Positions 42,058-50,711 are shown, counted from the first letter of the stretch. The stretch is DNA of 54,462 nucleotides from an uncultured Caldilineales bacterium (GCA_937907455.1 CALESQ010000015.1:1-54462); one strand, 5' to 3'. The notes: generated by a model from the letters alone, not told the origin. Program-made: numbers and translations.

Positions 42058-42990
42058 ATGTTCAATGAATTGCTGCAAAGCTCGGTGCTGATCGGCATTC
42101 TCTACAGCGGCATTCGGCTGGCCGCACCCTATCTGTTTGCCGCGCTGGGCGAGACAGTAGCGCAGCGCGCCGGCGTGCTCGATCTTGGCGTGGACGGCAT
42201 CATGCTGATGGGATCGTTCGCTGCTTTCTATGTAGTCTTTGAAACCGGCAATCTGTGGCTGGGGGTAGCCGTTGCTGTGGCAGTGGGCGCGTTGATGGGC
42301 TTGCTAATGGCCGTGATCAGCGTCACTTATCAGGCCGAGCAGGGCATCAGCGGCATTGGATTGTACCTGTTTGGCCTGGGACTAAGCAGCTTGCTTTTCC
42401 GGGTGATGATCGGCTCGGTGAAAGGGGTCAGCGGCTTTCCCATCCTGCGCATCCCCGTGCTGAGCGACATCCCTGTGATCGGTGAAATCTTCTTCAACCA
42501 TAACATTCTGGTTTATCTGGCCTATTTAATGGTGCCGGTGATCTGGCTGTTGTTTGACAAAACCACCCTGGGGTTGAAAATCCGCGCGGTGGGACACAAT
42601 CCTGAAGCCGCCGACTCGCTCGGTGTCAGTGTGAACCGCGTGCGTTACTTTGCCGTGATCTTTGGCGCGGCGATGGCTGGGCTGGCCGGGGCCACACTCA
42701 GCATTGCCCAACTCAATGTGTGGCAGGAAAACATCACCAACGGCCTGGGCTTCATTGCCGTGGCGTTGGTCTACTTCGGCGGTTGGCGACCGCTGGGCGT
42801 GCTGCTTGGCTCGCTGCTATTCGCCACAGTCAATGCCTTACAGCTTTGGGTGCAGGTCAAGGGCATCAATATCCCCTCTGATTTGGCGGTGATGCTGCCC
42901 TATGTCCTCACTATTTTTGTGTTGATCTTTGCCTCTGGTCGTGTCCGTCAGCCTGCTGCGCTTACCAAGCCCTTTGAGCGCAGCGGCTGA
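42058..42990 (+). CDS. ABC transporter permease, nucleoside/BMP type (second)
   Basis: The 310-residue membrane protein has about nine hydrophobic segments and the family parts RLAAPYLFAALGETVAQRAG, LDLGVDGIMLMGSFAAFY and KIRAVGHNPEAADSLGVSV. It pairs with the first permease, as in the NupP/NupQ arrangement of B. subtilis. The start at 42058 avoids the upstream overlapping frame. The BMP lipoprotein follows after 34 bp that include a run of nine T. Confidence 0.88.
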   Translation: MFNELLQSSVLIGILYSGIRLAAPYLFAALGETVAQRAGVLDLGVDGIMLMGSFAAFYVVFETGNLWLGVAVAVAVGALMGLLMAVISVTYQAEQGISGIGLYLFGLGLSSLLFRVMIGSVKGVSGFPILRIPVLSDIPVIGEIFFNHNILVYLAYLMVPVIWLLFDKTTLGLKIRAVGHNPEAADSLGVSVNRVRYFAVIFGAAMAGLAGATLSIAQLNVWQENITNGLGFIAVALVYFGGWRPLGVLLGSLLFATVNALQLWVQVKGINIPSDLAVMLPYVLTIFVLIFASGRVRQPAALTKPFERSG

Positions 42991-43008
42991 GCGGTTTTTT
43001 TTTCTTTC
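42972..43008 (+). promoter_or_regulatory. Nine-T run before the binding-protein gene
   Basis: A weak stem around CAG-CGG-CTG is followed by nine consecutive T (42994-43002) and then the ribosome site AAGGAG. It could act as a partial terminator or slippage site between permease and binding protein. The stem is too weak to call a real terminator. Confidence 0.3.
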
Positions 43009-43024
43009 AGAAGGAGACATCTCT

Positions 43025-44074
43025 ATGCGTCGCTTGACCCCCCTGTTTGTTCTTTTGTTGATTGCCGCGCTGGCACTGGCTGCCTGCGGCGGCGCCAAGA
43101 CAGCCGCGCCGGCCGAAGCCCCTGCCGCCGAAGCCCCTGCGGCTGAGGCTCCAGCAGCTCCCGCCGAGCCGTTCAAGGTCGCCTTTGTGTTGCCCAGCCC
43201 CGTCACCGACCTGGCTTGGGGCCAGTCCATGTATGATGGCCTGAAGGCCGTGCAGGCTGAGATGGGCGAAGCCAACCTGGAAATCGCCTATTCTGACAGC
43301 ATGTTCCAGGTGGCCGATGCTGCAGCGGCGATCCGCGATTATGCCTCCGAGGGCTACGATCTGATCATTGCCCACGGCACGCAGTACGGCAACTCGCTGT
43401 TTGATGTAGCCAAAGATTTTCCTGAGACCAGCTTTGCCTGGGGCACCGCGGTTGATACTGGCGCGGACAAAGGGCTGAAGAACGTGTTTGCCTATGAAGC
43501 GGCCGCGCAGGAAGGCGGCTATATCAACGGCGTGTTGGCAGCCATGATGAGCCAATCCGGCGTGCTGGGCGTGGTTGGTCCGGTGGAAGCCGGCGATGCC
43601 AAGCTCTATATTGATGGCTTCAAGGCCGGTGCTTCGGCTACCAAGCCCGACATCAAGGTCAACGTCAGCTACACCGGTTCTTTCGGTGACACGGCCCTGG
43701 CTGCCGAGGCCGCCAATACCCACATCGCTGCGGGCGCTGATATTCTCACTGGCTCTGCACAGCAGGTAGTGGGTGCCATCGGCGCGGCCAAAGATAAGGG
43801 CGCCAAGTGGTTCGGTACCCAAAGTGATCAATCCTCGCTGGCCCCGGAAAGCGTGGTAGCTACTCAGGTCTTCGACTGGACTGCTACCATCAAAGATATG
43901 ATTGCCCTGCACAATGCCGGAACCTATGGTGGCAAGGCCTATACCCTCACCCTGGCCAACGGTGGCCTGAAGATCGTCTACAACGCCGGTGTAGCCGTGC
44001 CCGCCGAGGCCAAAGCCGCGGCCGATGCAGCTATGAAGGGCATCGAAGACGGTTCGATCAAGCCCTTGCCGTAA
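43025..44074 (+). CDS. BMP-family substrate-binding lipoprotein
   Basis: The 349-residue protein has a lipoprotein signal (lipobox LAAC, Cys at about residue 20), an Ala/Glu/Pro linker built of EAPAA repeats and a BMP/Med-type binding domain (about 45-349). Family motifs are FVLPSPVTDLAWGQSMYDGL, IIAHGTQYGN, AAQEGGYINGVLAA and the C-terminal GLKIVYNAGV. BMP proteins in this kind of operon bind purine nucleosides. AAGGAG lies before the ATG at 43025. It would be the receptor for the adjacent permeases and ATPase. Confidence 0.9.
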   Translation: MRRLTPLFVLLLIAALALAACGGAKTAAPAEAPAAEAPAAEAPAAPAEPFKVAFVLPSPVTDLAWGQSMYDGLKAVQAEMGEANLEIAYSDSMFQVADAAAAIRDYASEGYDLIIAHGTQYGNSLFDVAKDFPETSFAWGTAVDTGADKGLKNVFAYEAAAQEGGYINGVLAAMMSQSGVLGVVGPVEAGDAKLYIDGFKAGASATKPDIKVNVSYTGSFGDTALAAEAANTHIAAGADILTGSAQQVVGAIGAAKDKGAKWFGTQSDQSSLAPESVVATQVFDWTATIKDMIALHNAGTYGGKAYTLTLANGGLKIVYNAGVAVPAEAKAAADAAMKGIEDGSIKPLP

Positions 44075-44176
44075 TGCAAGGCAGGTAGATAAGTAGACAA
44101 GGAATAAGTATACAAGGGGTTGCCTGACATGCTTTTTTCCTTGTCTACTTGTCTACTTATGTACCTGTCTACTCTT
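44072..44176. repeat. AAGTAGAC octamer array with hairpin
   Basis: AGGTAGAT, AAGTAGAC, AAGGAAT, AAGTATAC are followed by TTGTCTAC units. AAGTAGACAAGG (44091-44102) and CCTTGTCTACTT (44139-44150) pair perfectly over 12 bp. Stop codons at 44072, 44086 and 44094 cover all three frames. Confidence 0.85.
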
Positions 44177-44190
44177 AAATGAGGCTTCCC

Positions 44191-45765
44191 ATGACCGACA
44201 ACCTGCTCCCCACCGGTCTGCCGCGCATTGATCTGCTGGAAATGCGCGGGGTAGTCAAACGTTTTCCCGGTGTGCTGGCCTGCGACAGCGTTGATTTCGA
44301 CATCAAGGCGGGCGAAGTGCATGCCCTGCTGGGCGAAAACGGCGCGGGCAAATCTACCCTGATGAAGATCCTCTATGGCTTGTACCGCATGGATGCAGGG
44401 GAGATTCTGCTCAATGGCCGACCTGTTCAGATTAACACGCCCACCGATGCGCTGAAATACGGCATTGGCATGGTGCATCAGCACTTCATGCTGGTAGATA
44501 CGCTTACCGTGGCCGAGAATGTGGCGCTGGGGCTGAAATCCAGCCGTGGCCCCCTGCTAGACCTGGATAAGGTCGAAGCGCGCGTGGCCGAATTGTCCCG
44601 AGTCTATGGTTTGCAGGTGGACCCCAAAGCGCCGGTATGGTCGTTGCCGGTTGGCGTGCGTCAGCGTGTCGAGATTATCAAGGCGTTGTACCGCGGCGCA
44701 GCGTTGCTGATTTTGGACGAACCCACCGCGGTGTTGACACCGCAGGAGGTAGACGAGCTGTTCATCACCCTGCGCAGGATGACAGCCGACGGCCACAGTC
44801 TGGTGTTCATCAGCCACAAGCTGCGCGAGGTGTTGGCACTGAGTGACCGTATCAGCGTGTTACGTGCTGGCGGTCTGGTGGGCACCACCCGCAACGAAAA
44901 CATCACCCGCCACGAGCTGGCCCGCATGATGGTGGGTCGCGAGGTGCTGCTGGACCGCAACAAAGCTCCGGTCAAGGTTGGTGAGACTCTGCTCTCTCTT
45001 AACGACGTGGAGGCTTATCGCGTGACTGGCACGCGGGCACTGTACAACCTGACGCAAGAGCTGCGTGGCGGTGAGATTTTGGGCATTGCTGGTGTTAGTG
45101 GCAATGGTCAGCGCACTTTGGCCGAGGTGATTGCTGGTCTGCGCGAAGTGCGCGACGGCAACGTTTCATTGCTGGGCACAGACATCACCAAGTGGGGCAT
45201 TGATAAGCGTATTGAGGCCGGTTTGCGCTACATCCCCGAAGAGCGCATGCACGATGGCGTGATTCAGGATTTCTCGATTGCGGAAAACATTATTTTGCAG
45301 GATCATGTCCGCAAGCCCTTCAGCAGGGGTATTTTTCTTGACTTCAAGGCTATTGCCCGGCAAAGCCAAAAGCTGGTGGATGAATTCCGCGTAAAAACTC
45401 CCAGCATTGACACCCCCATTAAAAGCCTGTCCGGTGGCAACATCCAAAAGGTGATTCTGGCACGCGAGATTTCTAATGCGCCCAAGGTGCTGATCGCCGC
45501 TCAGCCTACGCGTGGCGTAGACATCGGTGCTACCGAGTACATTCACGAGCGCCTGATCGAGCAGCGCAATCGGGGCACAGCCATCCTGCTGATTTCAGAA
45601 GATTTGGATGAAGTGCTGGCCCTTAGCGACCGCATTGCCGTGTTGTATGAAGGGCAGATCATGGGCGTGGTGGATCGCCAGGATACCAATGCCGAAGCGC
45701 TGGGCCTGATGATGGCTGGCGTGCGGCAGGAAAACCTGGTGGAAATGAAGGCCGCTGATCGCTGA
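44191..45765 (+). CDS. Double-domain ABC ATPase of the nucleoside-type importer
   Basis: The 524-residue protein has two ABC domains. The first has Walker A GENGAGKST (about 50-58), VHQHFMLVDTLTVAENV and Walker B LLILDEPTAVL. The second has a degenerate Walker A (GVSGNGQRT), LSGGNIQK and AQPTRGVDIGA, the usual asymmetry of sugar/nucleoside importers. GAGG lies seven bases before the ATG. The gene ends the plus-strand cluster and is separated from the BMP gene by an octamer array. Confidence 0.92.
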   Translation: MTDNLLPTGLPRIDLLEMRGVVKRFPGVLACDSVDFDIKAGEVHALLGENGAGKSTLMKILYGLYRMDAGEILLNGRPVQINTPTDALKYGIGMVHQHFMLVDTLTVAENVALGLKSSRGPLLDLDKVEARVAELSRVYGLQVDPKAPVWSLPVGVRQRVEIIKALYRGAALLILDEPTAVLTPQEVDELFITLRRMTADGHSLVFISHKLREVLALSDRISVLRAGGLVGTTRNENITRHELARMMVGREVLLDRNKAPVKVGETLLSLNDVEAYRVTGTRALYNLTQELRGGEILGIAGVSGNGQRTLAEVIAGLREVRDGNVSLLGTDITKWGIDKRIEAGLRYIPEERMHDGVIQDFSIAENIILQDHVRKPFSRGIFLDFKAIARQSQKLVDEFRVKTPSIDTPIKSLSGGNIQKVILAREISNAPKVLIAAQPTRGVDIGATEYIHERLIEQRNRGTAILLISEDLDEVLALSDRIAVLYEGQIMGVVDRQDTNAEALGLMMAGVRQENLVEMKAADR

Positions 45766-45789
45766 TTGGCAGGCAGTTCACTGCAATAG

Positions 45790-45834
45790 CACGAGGCTGG
45801 AGCATCCCCCGAATTAGGATGCTTCAGCCTCGTG
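45790..45834. terminator. Strong hairpin between convergent genes
   Basis: Positions 45790-45807 pair with 45817-45834 over 18 bp with one G-T pair (core CACGAGGCTG / CAGCCTCGTG and AGCATCC / GGATGCT), with a 9-base loop. TTGTAAT follows. It lies 24 bp after the ABC ATPase stop. Confidence 0.8.
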
Positions 45835-45848
45835 TTGTAATAGGTCCC

Positions 45849-45901
45849 GGTGATCGCGTATGATCACCCTCAACAGCCGCAATTGACAAGGGTCAATTGC
45901 G
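45849..45901. other. Two further hairpins in the convergent gap
   Basis: GGTGATC (45849-45855) pairs with GATCACC (45862-45868), and CGCAATTGAC (45878-45887) with GTCAATTGCG (45892-45901). Both are perfect with loops of 6 and 4 bases. With 45790-45834 they make three successive hairpins in about 110 bp. Confidence 0.7.
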
Positions 45902-45909
45902 CTTCCCCA

Positions 45910-47154
45910 TCACCCATTTCGCTTTATCTGTTCCTTTAGCACTGAACCCAGGCGACTAATGCCTGCTTCGATCATCTCTGGCGAGGCATTGGAGAAGTTC
46001 AGACGCATGGTGTTTTTGCCGCTGCCATCAGGGAAAAAGGCATTGCCCGGCACAAAAGCCACCTGATGCCGCTCTATCGCTACTTTCAGTACCTCGGCTG
46101 CATCCATGCCTTGCGGCAGCCATGCCCACAGGAACAAGCCGCCGTCGGGTCGTGTCCATTCCACTTCAGCGGGGAAGTGCTGGTCCATGGCCGCCAGCAT
46201 CACATCACGGCGCTGCGCGTAAATCTGGCGGATGCGACGTACATGCTGCTCCAGGAAACCATCCTTTGCCACTTCATAGGCAATCATCTGAATCAGGGTA
46301 CTGGTATGCAGGTCCATGCCCTGCTTGGCCTGCACGCACCGCTTGATCACCTCTACCGGGGCCACAATCCAACCCAGGCGCAGGCCCGGTGCCAGCGTTT
46401 TGCTAAAGGTGCTGGTGTAGATGACATTCCCTTCCAGATAGCCGTGGCTTTCGCAGCCTGTGCTGTGCAGGCGTTGACAATCCAGCACCACCAGCGGCGG
46501 TAGATTTTCACCGGAATAGCGTAACTGACCATAGGGATCATCCTCAATGATCGGCAGGCCCTGTTCGTCGGCGATTTCCACCAGGCGCTTGCGCCGCTCC
46601 AGCGACAGGGTAACACCGCCCGGATTCTGGAAGTTCGGCAGCACATACATAAACTTGGGACCGGCCCGCAGCGCATCCGCTAGCAGATCCACTTGCAGGC
46701 CATCATGATCCACCGGCACGCTGACGTAGCGCGCCTGATAGCCATTCCACGCTTGCAGTGCCCCCAGATAGGTGGGATTTTCGGTGAGAATGCGATCGCC
46801 GGGGTTGATCAGGATTTTGCCGATCATATCCAGCGCCTGCTGCGAGCCTGAGGTGAGCAGTACGTTGTCTTCTTTGGCCTGAATACCATAGCGCGCCATT
46901 TGCTGCACAATGAGTTGACGCATGGGCAAATAGCCTTCGGTAGGGCCGTATTGCAGCGCCCTGGGGCCAACCTCGTGCAATATCGTGTCCGCGGCCTGAC
47001 GAAACTCCTCTACCGGAAAGGTTTCCGGTGCTGGCAAGCCACCGGCAAAGGAAATTACATTGGGTTGTTCAGTTAGCTTGAGCAGCTCACGGATAATGGA
47101 ACTGCCCATGCCTTCCATGCGCTGCGCGTAGCGGTATTTCCAAAGAGTAGTCAT
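45910..47154 (-). CDS. Class I/II aminotransferase, LysN/2-aminoadipate type
   Basis: The 414-residue fold-type-I PLP enzyme resembles the LysN/2-aminoadipate aminotransferase group with broad amino-acid range. It shows VISFAGGLPAPETFP, LQYGPTEGYLPMRQ, LPNFQNPGGVTLS, the PLP-lysine segment TSTFSKTLAPGLRLGW and MRLNFSNAS. Its ATG overlaps the stop of the oxidoreductase gamma gene (ATGA), so it is the last gene of that operon. It could convert branched-chain or aromatic amino acids to the 2-oxoacids oxidised by the adjacent complex. Confidence 0.9.
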   Translation of the reverse strand: MTTLWKYRYAQRMEGMGSSIIRELLKLTEQPNVISFAGGLPAPETFPVEEFRQAADTILHEVGPRALQYGPTEGYLPMRQLIVQQMARYGIQAKEDNVLLTSGSQQALDMIGKILINPGDRILTENPTYLGALQAWNGYQARYVSVPVDHDGLQVDLLADALRAGPKFMYVLPNFQNPGGVTLSLERRKRLVEIADEQGLPIIEDDPYGQLRYSGENLPPLVVLDCQRLHSTGCESHGYLEGNVIYTSTFSKTLAPGLRLGWIVAPVEVIKRCVQAKQGMDLHTSTLIQMIAYEVAKDGFLEQHVRRIRQIYAQRRDVMLAAMDQHFPAEVEWTRPDGGLFLWAWLPQGMDAAEVLKVAIERHQVAFVPGNAFFPDGSGKNTMRLNFSNASPEMIEAGISRLGSVLKEQIKRNG

Positions 47155-47741
47155 GATGTGGGCACTCCTGCACCCAGCGCTTCCGCGGCAATGGCCGCAC
47201 CGCGGCGCAAAGCCAGGCCATTTGGCCCCAGCCAGCGGCGATGGCGCTCCGGCAGGTGCGCGGCCAGCGCGTTTTCCAGATGCTCCAGCGTCAGCAAGCC
47301 GGTAGCCTCGATCAACGCGCCCAACATGCTGACGTTGGCTAACCGCGCGTCGCCGTGAGTCCCCAGCAGCACCGCGGTTTCCTCTTGCGAAATGGCATTA
47401 GCCGGCACACCTACCGCGCGAATATCGGCGCGCGTGGCCTGACTTTGAACCAGCGAGCTGTTGTACAGCAGCAAACCGCCTGCTTTCACCAGCGGTTGGT
47501 ACTTCTCCATCGAGGGCAGGTTAAGCGTCAGCGCCGCGCTGGGGTGACGCACCATCGGCGAACCGATTGGCTCATCCGAGATCACCACCGTGCAGTGCGC
47601 CGTGCCGCCTCGCATCTCCGGCCCATACGAGGGGATCCAGGTGACGTATTTGCCGTTGTCCATGCCGGCATAGGCCAGCAGTTGGCCCGCAAACAGCGCG
47701 CCCTGCCCGCCAAAGCCTGAAATGATGATTTCTTCGTGCAT
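47151..47741 (-). CDS. korC: 2-oxoacid:ferredoxin oxidoreductase gamma subunit
   Basis: This 196-residue subunit belongs to the gamma/C chain of 2-oxoglutarate or branched-chain 2-oxoacid:ferredoxin oxidoreductase. The N-terminus IIISGFGGQGALFAGQLLA, the segment YGPEMRGGTAHCTVVIS and the C-terminal conserved helices are typical. It works with the alpha, beta and delta chains encoded immediately upstream on the same strand. Substrate class (2-oxoglutarate, 2-oxoisovalerate) cannot be read from this chain. Confidence 0.88.
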   Translation of the reverse strand: MHEEIIISGFGGQGALFAGQLLAYAGMDNGKYVTWIPSYGPEMRGGTAHCTVVISDEPIGSPMVRHPSAALTLNLPSMEKYQPLVKAGGLLLYNSSLVQSQATRADIRAVGVPANAISQEETAVLLGTHGDARLANVSMLGALIEATGLLTLEHLENALAAHLPERHRRWLGPNGLALRRGAAIAAEALGAGVPTS

Positions 47742-47771
47742 GAGAAGTCCTTTACGTGATTCGTAACCCGG

Positions 47772-48560
47772 CTAGCGCCGCTTCGTCAACGGCATGACCG
47801 CATCTGTGACCTTGTAGTCGCCCAGTGGGAACACCGGCATCATGGCGTCTTCGATCCATTGCAGCGCATCGGGTGGAGCCATGTGCCAGTTCGTGGGGCA
47901 CGATGACAAAATCTCCACCATGCTCAAGCCCAGGCCTTCCATTTGCACGCGAAAGGCCGTCTTGATGGCAGCTTTGGTTTTATTGATGTTGGCTACATTG
48001 TGCACCGAGCGGCGCACCACATAGGACGCACCAGAAAGCGTGCTGATCATTTCAGATACATGCATGGGCAGACCCACCATGTGCGCATCGCGCCCGGTGG
48101 GACTGGAAGGCGTTACCTGCCCTACCAGAGTGGTGGGAGCCATCTGCCCGCCGGTCATGCCATAGGTGGCATTGTTGACGAAGATTACGGTCAAGTTTTC
48201 GCCACGTCCGGCGGCATGGATAATTTCATTGGTGCCGATAGCCGCCAGGTCTCCGTCGCCCTGATAGGTGAAAACGATTTTGTCCGGCTGACAGCGTTTC
48301 ATGCCGGTGGCCATCGCCGGTGCGCGACCATGCGGCGCTTCGCAGCCATCTACGTTGAAATAGTTGTAGGCGAATACCGCGCAGCCCACCGGCGCCACAC
48401 AGATCGTGCGCTCGCGCAGCTCCAGCTCGTCAATCACCTCGGCGATTAGCCGATGGATCAAGCCGTGGGTGCAGCCGGGGCAATAGTGGGTGGTGATGGT
48501 CGCCAGTGTGTCGGGCCGGTGATAAACGACTTCAAACTCAGTAAGTGGTAATGTTGTCAT
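47772..48560 (-). CDS. korB: 2-oxoacid:ferredoxin oxidoreductase beta (TPP) subunit
   Basis: The 262-residue subunit binds thiamine diphosphate. The CPGCTHG motif near residue 27, the TPP/Mg segment GDGDLAAIG...NNATYGMTGGQ and PTTLVGQVTPSSP are visible. The ATG at 48560 lies inside the alpha-chain gene, which ends at 48538, so the genes overlap by 23 bp. It would catalyse decarboxylation of the 2-oxoacid and form the acyl-CoA with CoA. Confidence 0.9.
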   Translation of the reverse strand: MTTLPLTEFEVVYHRPDTLATITTHYCPGCTHGLIHRLIAEVIDELELRERTICVAPVGCAVFAYNYFNVDGCEAPHGRAPAMATGMKRCQPDKIVFTYQGDGDLAAIGTNEIIHAAGRGENLTVIFVNNATYGMTGGQMAPTTLVGQVTPSSPTGRDAHMVGLPMHVSEMISTLSGASYVVRRSVHNVANINKTKAAIKTAFRVQMEGLGLSMVEILSSCPTNWHMAPPDALQWIEDAMMPVFPLGDYKVTDAVMPLTKRR

Positions 48561-49713
48561 GGCGTGATCCTTCAACAGGGTGCGAAACGCGGGTAGGCAG
48601 CGAAGGCAGTTTGCCGTTGGCCGAGGACTGCGCCGCGTATGGGCGCGTAGTGCCTTCACGCATCAATAGTTCAATCTGCTCCTCTACCTCGTCGGGCAGC
48701 GGCACCATGCCGCCCATGCGCCCGTAGAAGTGTACCGGGGCGCGGCCTGCCGCCGCAGCCTGCACATCCAGCAGCATTTGTCCGGCGTTCATTTCCACCA
48801 CCAGCAGGCGTTGCACCTGGCCTGCCAGTTCATGCAGCCGTTCGCTGGGGAAGGGCCACAGCGTTATCGGGCGCAGCAGCCCTACCTTCAGGCCATTGCG
48901 CCGTGCCGTGCGCAGCACGCTTTTGCAGATGCGCCCCATGGTGCCAAAAGCTACCAGCACCAGATCGGCGTCGTCGGTCATTTCTTCTTCCCAACGCACT
49001 TCATGCTGTTGGATTTCAGCCAGTCGCGCTTGCAGGCGCAGGTTCGATTCTTCCAGGCCCTCCGCGGTCAGGTTCAGCGAGGTCAGCACGCGGTTTGGGC
49101 GGCCATTCGCCCCGCGCAAGGCCCAGTCCGGGCGCTCGGCCTCGGTCAGCGGCTGGCGCCAGGGGGGCAGCTCCACCGGCTCCATCATCTGGCCGATGGC
49201 GCCGTCTGCCAGAATCACCACCACCGTGCGGTATTTCTCGGCCAGTGCGAACGACTCATAGGTCATGTCTACGGCTTCCTGCACCGTGGCTGGGGCCAGC
49301 ACCAGCGCGTGATAGTCGCCATGACCCAGCGATTTGGTCATCTGGAAATAGTCGCTTTGACTGGGCTGAATGTTGCCCAGGCCCGGCCCGCCGCGCATCA
49401 CATCTACCAGCACCGCAGGGACTTCGGTGCCGGCGATATAGCTTAGCCCCTCGCTCATCAGGCTGATACCCGGGCTGGAAGAGGAGCTCATGCTGCGCAC
49501 GCCGCTGCACGCTGCGCCGTAGACCATGTTCACCGCGGCCAGCTCGCTTTCGGCTTGCAGGAAAACGCGGCCAGGATACTTCGGCAGCTCGCGCGCCATG
49601 TATTCCAGCAGCTCGGTTTGCGGGGTAATTGGGTAGCCAAAATAGGCCTCAACTCCGGCGCGAATTGCAGCCTCGGCCATAGCCTCGTTGCCCTTCCATA
49701 GATCTTTTGTCAT
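48538..49713 (-). CDS. korA: 2-oxoacid:ferredoxin oxidoreductase alpha subunit
   Basis: The 391-residue chain shows GNEAMAEAAIRAGVEAYFGY (residues 8-27), PITPQTELLEYMA, QAESELAAVNMVYGAACSG, TSSSPG-like SSSSSPGISLMSEGLSY and RGGPGLGNIQPSQSDYF, all typical of the alpha chain. The C-terminal domain (about 255-370) contains VAFGTMGRICKS and LRPITLWPFP. The ATG at 49713 follows a purine-rich ribosome site. It lies between the ferredoxin-like chain and the beta chain. Confidence 0.92.
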   Translation of the reverse strand: MTKDLWKGNEAMAEAAIRAGVEAYFGYPITPQTELLEYMARELPKYPGRVFLQAESELAAVNMVYGAACSGVRSMSSSSSPGISLMSEGLSYIAGTEVPAVLVDVMRGGPGLGNIQPSQSDYFQMTKSLGHGDYHALVLAPATVQEAVDMTYESFALAEKYRTVVVILADGAIGQMMEPVELPPWRQPLTEAERPDWALRGANGRPNRVLTSLNLTAEGLEESNLRLQARLAEIQQHEVRWEEEMTDDADLVLVAFGTMGRICKSVLRTARRNGLKVGLLRPITLWPFPSERLHELAGQVQRLLVVEMNAGQMLLDVQAAAAGRAPVHFYGRMGGMVPLPDEVEEQIELLMREGTTRPYAAQSSANGKLPSLPTRVSHPVEGSRHDNITTY

Positions 49714-49730
49714 GGTGTAAGCGCCTCCCC

Positions 49731-49985
49731 TTAATGGGTGTGTACGGCTGCTTGTTTGCCGGTCTTGGCCGGCAGCCGGTACACGGTCATCACTGCGTCC
49801 GGACAGATTACCGCGCACAGGGTACAGCCGGTGCAGCGTTCCTCCGGGTCAACCAGCACGGCCGGGTGATAGCCGCGTGCATTGTACAGGGTCGCCATCT
49901 GCAAAATCTGCTGTGGGCACACCGTGGTACACAACTCACAGCCCTTGCAGCGGTTCATGTCAATAACAACAGTACCTCGAGCCAT
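49731..49985 (-). CDS. korD: 2-oxoacid:ferredoxin oxidoreductase delta subunit, 2[4Fe-4S]
   Basis: The 84-residue ferredoxin-like protein carries two clusters with C-K-G-C-E-L-C-x3-CP and C-T-G-C-T-L-C-x3-CP patterns. It passes electrons from the TPP site to ferredoxin. ATG 49985 is chosen because GAGGTGA lies just upstream; a GTG at 49994 overlaps that ribosome site. It is 17 bp upstream of korA. Confidence 0.92.
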   Translation of the reverse strand: MARGTVVIDMNRCKGCELCTTVCPQQILQMATLYNARGYHPAVLVDPEERCTGCTLCAVICPDAVMTVYRLPAKTGKQAAVHTH

Positions 49986-50044
49986 TCCAGTCACCTCACG
50001 TCGTTGTGGGATTCACACGGCAACATTGCCGTATAAGTAGGTTG

Positions 50045-50455
50045 TCAGTCAGCCAGCAGGGTAATCAGGCAATCCAGCAGGTCAGTAATGGTCACCATCC
50101 CTACCACCCGATCAGCCTCTGTCACCGGCAGTCCGCCGATTTTGTGGTGGCGCATCAGCCGTGCCGCGTCAATCACCGGCGCATCGGGCGCTGCCGTGAA
50201 GGGGTTAGCGGTCATACAGGCCTGCACCTTGATCGCTTCCAGCAGAAATTCGTTGTACCAGCGTTCGCGCACCACCAACGGTGAGTTGGTCGCTTGCCGC
50301 AGGTCGCGGTCGGTAACAATGCCTAGCAGCCGACCCTCTTCAACCACCGGCAGACGCCGGAAATTGTGTTGCTGCATCAGCTCAATTGCCTGGCCGATCG
50401 AGTCGCCAGGCGCAATGGTGATCACCGGACTGATCATAATATCGCGGACGAGCAT
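50045..50455 (-). CDS. Tandem CBS-domain protein
   Basis: The 136-residue protein consists of two CBS domains (about 1-58 and 72-134) with the repeated patterns VRDIMISPVITIAPGDSIGQA and CMTANPFTAAPDAPVIDAA. CBS pairs bind adenosine nucleotides and act as energy sensors, often regulating a neighbouring enzyme. It is the first gene of the oxidoreductase operon, 59 bp before korD. AAGGA lies upstream of ATG 50455; ATG/GTG at 50476 has none. A regulatory role on the oxidoreductase is inference. Confidence 0.85.
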   Translation of the reverse strand: MLVRDIMISPVITIAPGDSIGQAIELMQQHNFRRLPVVEEGRLLGIVTDRDLRQATNSPLVVRERWYNEFLLEAIKVQACMTANPFTAAPDAPVIDAARLMRHHKIGGLPVTEADRVVGMVTITDLLDCLITLLAD

Positions 50456-50510
50456 TCTTGTTAGTCCTTGCACCATACGTGCATTTCAGAAGCCGACACC
50501 ATTTTCTGTC

Positions 50511-50539
50511 ATTATAGCGACTCTCATAGTGCCTGACCA
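50511..50539 (-). promoter_or_regulatory. Promoter of the CBS-korDABC-aminotransferase operon
   Basis: On the minus strand TGGTCA (50539-50534), 17 bp, TATAAT (50516-50511). Transcription would start near 50504 and give a leader of about 50 bases before ATG 50455. Confidence 0.65.
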
Positions 50540-50569
50540 TGATAAACATCATACTTTAATAATCGTCGT

Positions 50570-50604
50570 AATCGGCCAGAAACAAGCTGTTGTTTTGGCC
50601 GATT
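50570..50604. promoter_or_regulatory. Perfect 9-bp dyad upstream of the kor promoter
   Basis: AATCGGCCA (50570-50578) and TGGCCGATT (50596-50604) are exact inverted repeats, with a smaller AACA-AGC-TGTT pair between them. It lies about 30 bp upstream of the -35, suitable for an activator or a looping regulator. No known site was recognised. Confidence 0.5.
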
Positions 50605-50711
50605 GGCGCGGATGGCCGTCAATTTTATCATCGAGCCAGCGTGCTTTGTTTCTGTACAGATAGTTGCTCGCTCAATGCGCTTTGCTTGTATCTGGCTTTC
50701 GGGCAAGTGAA

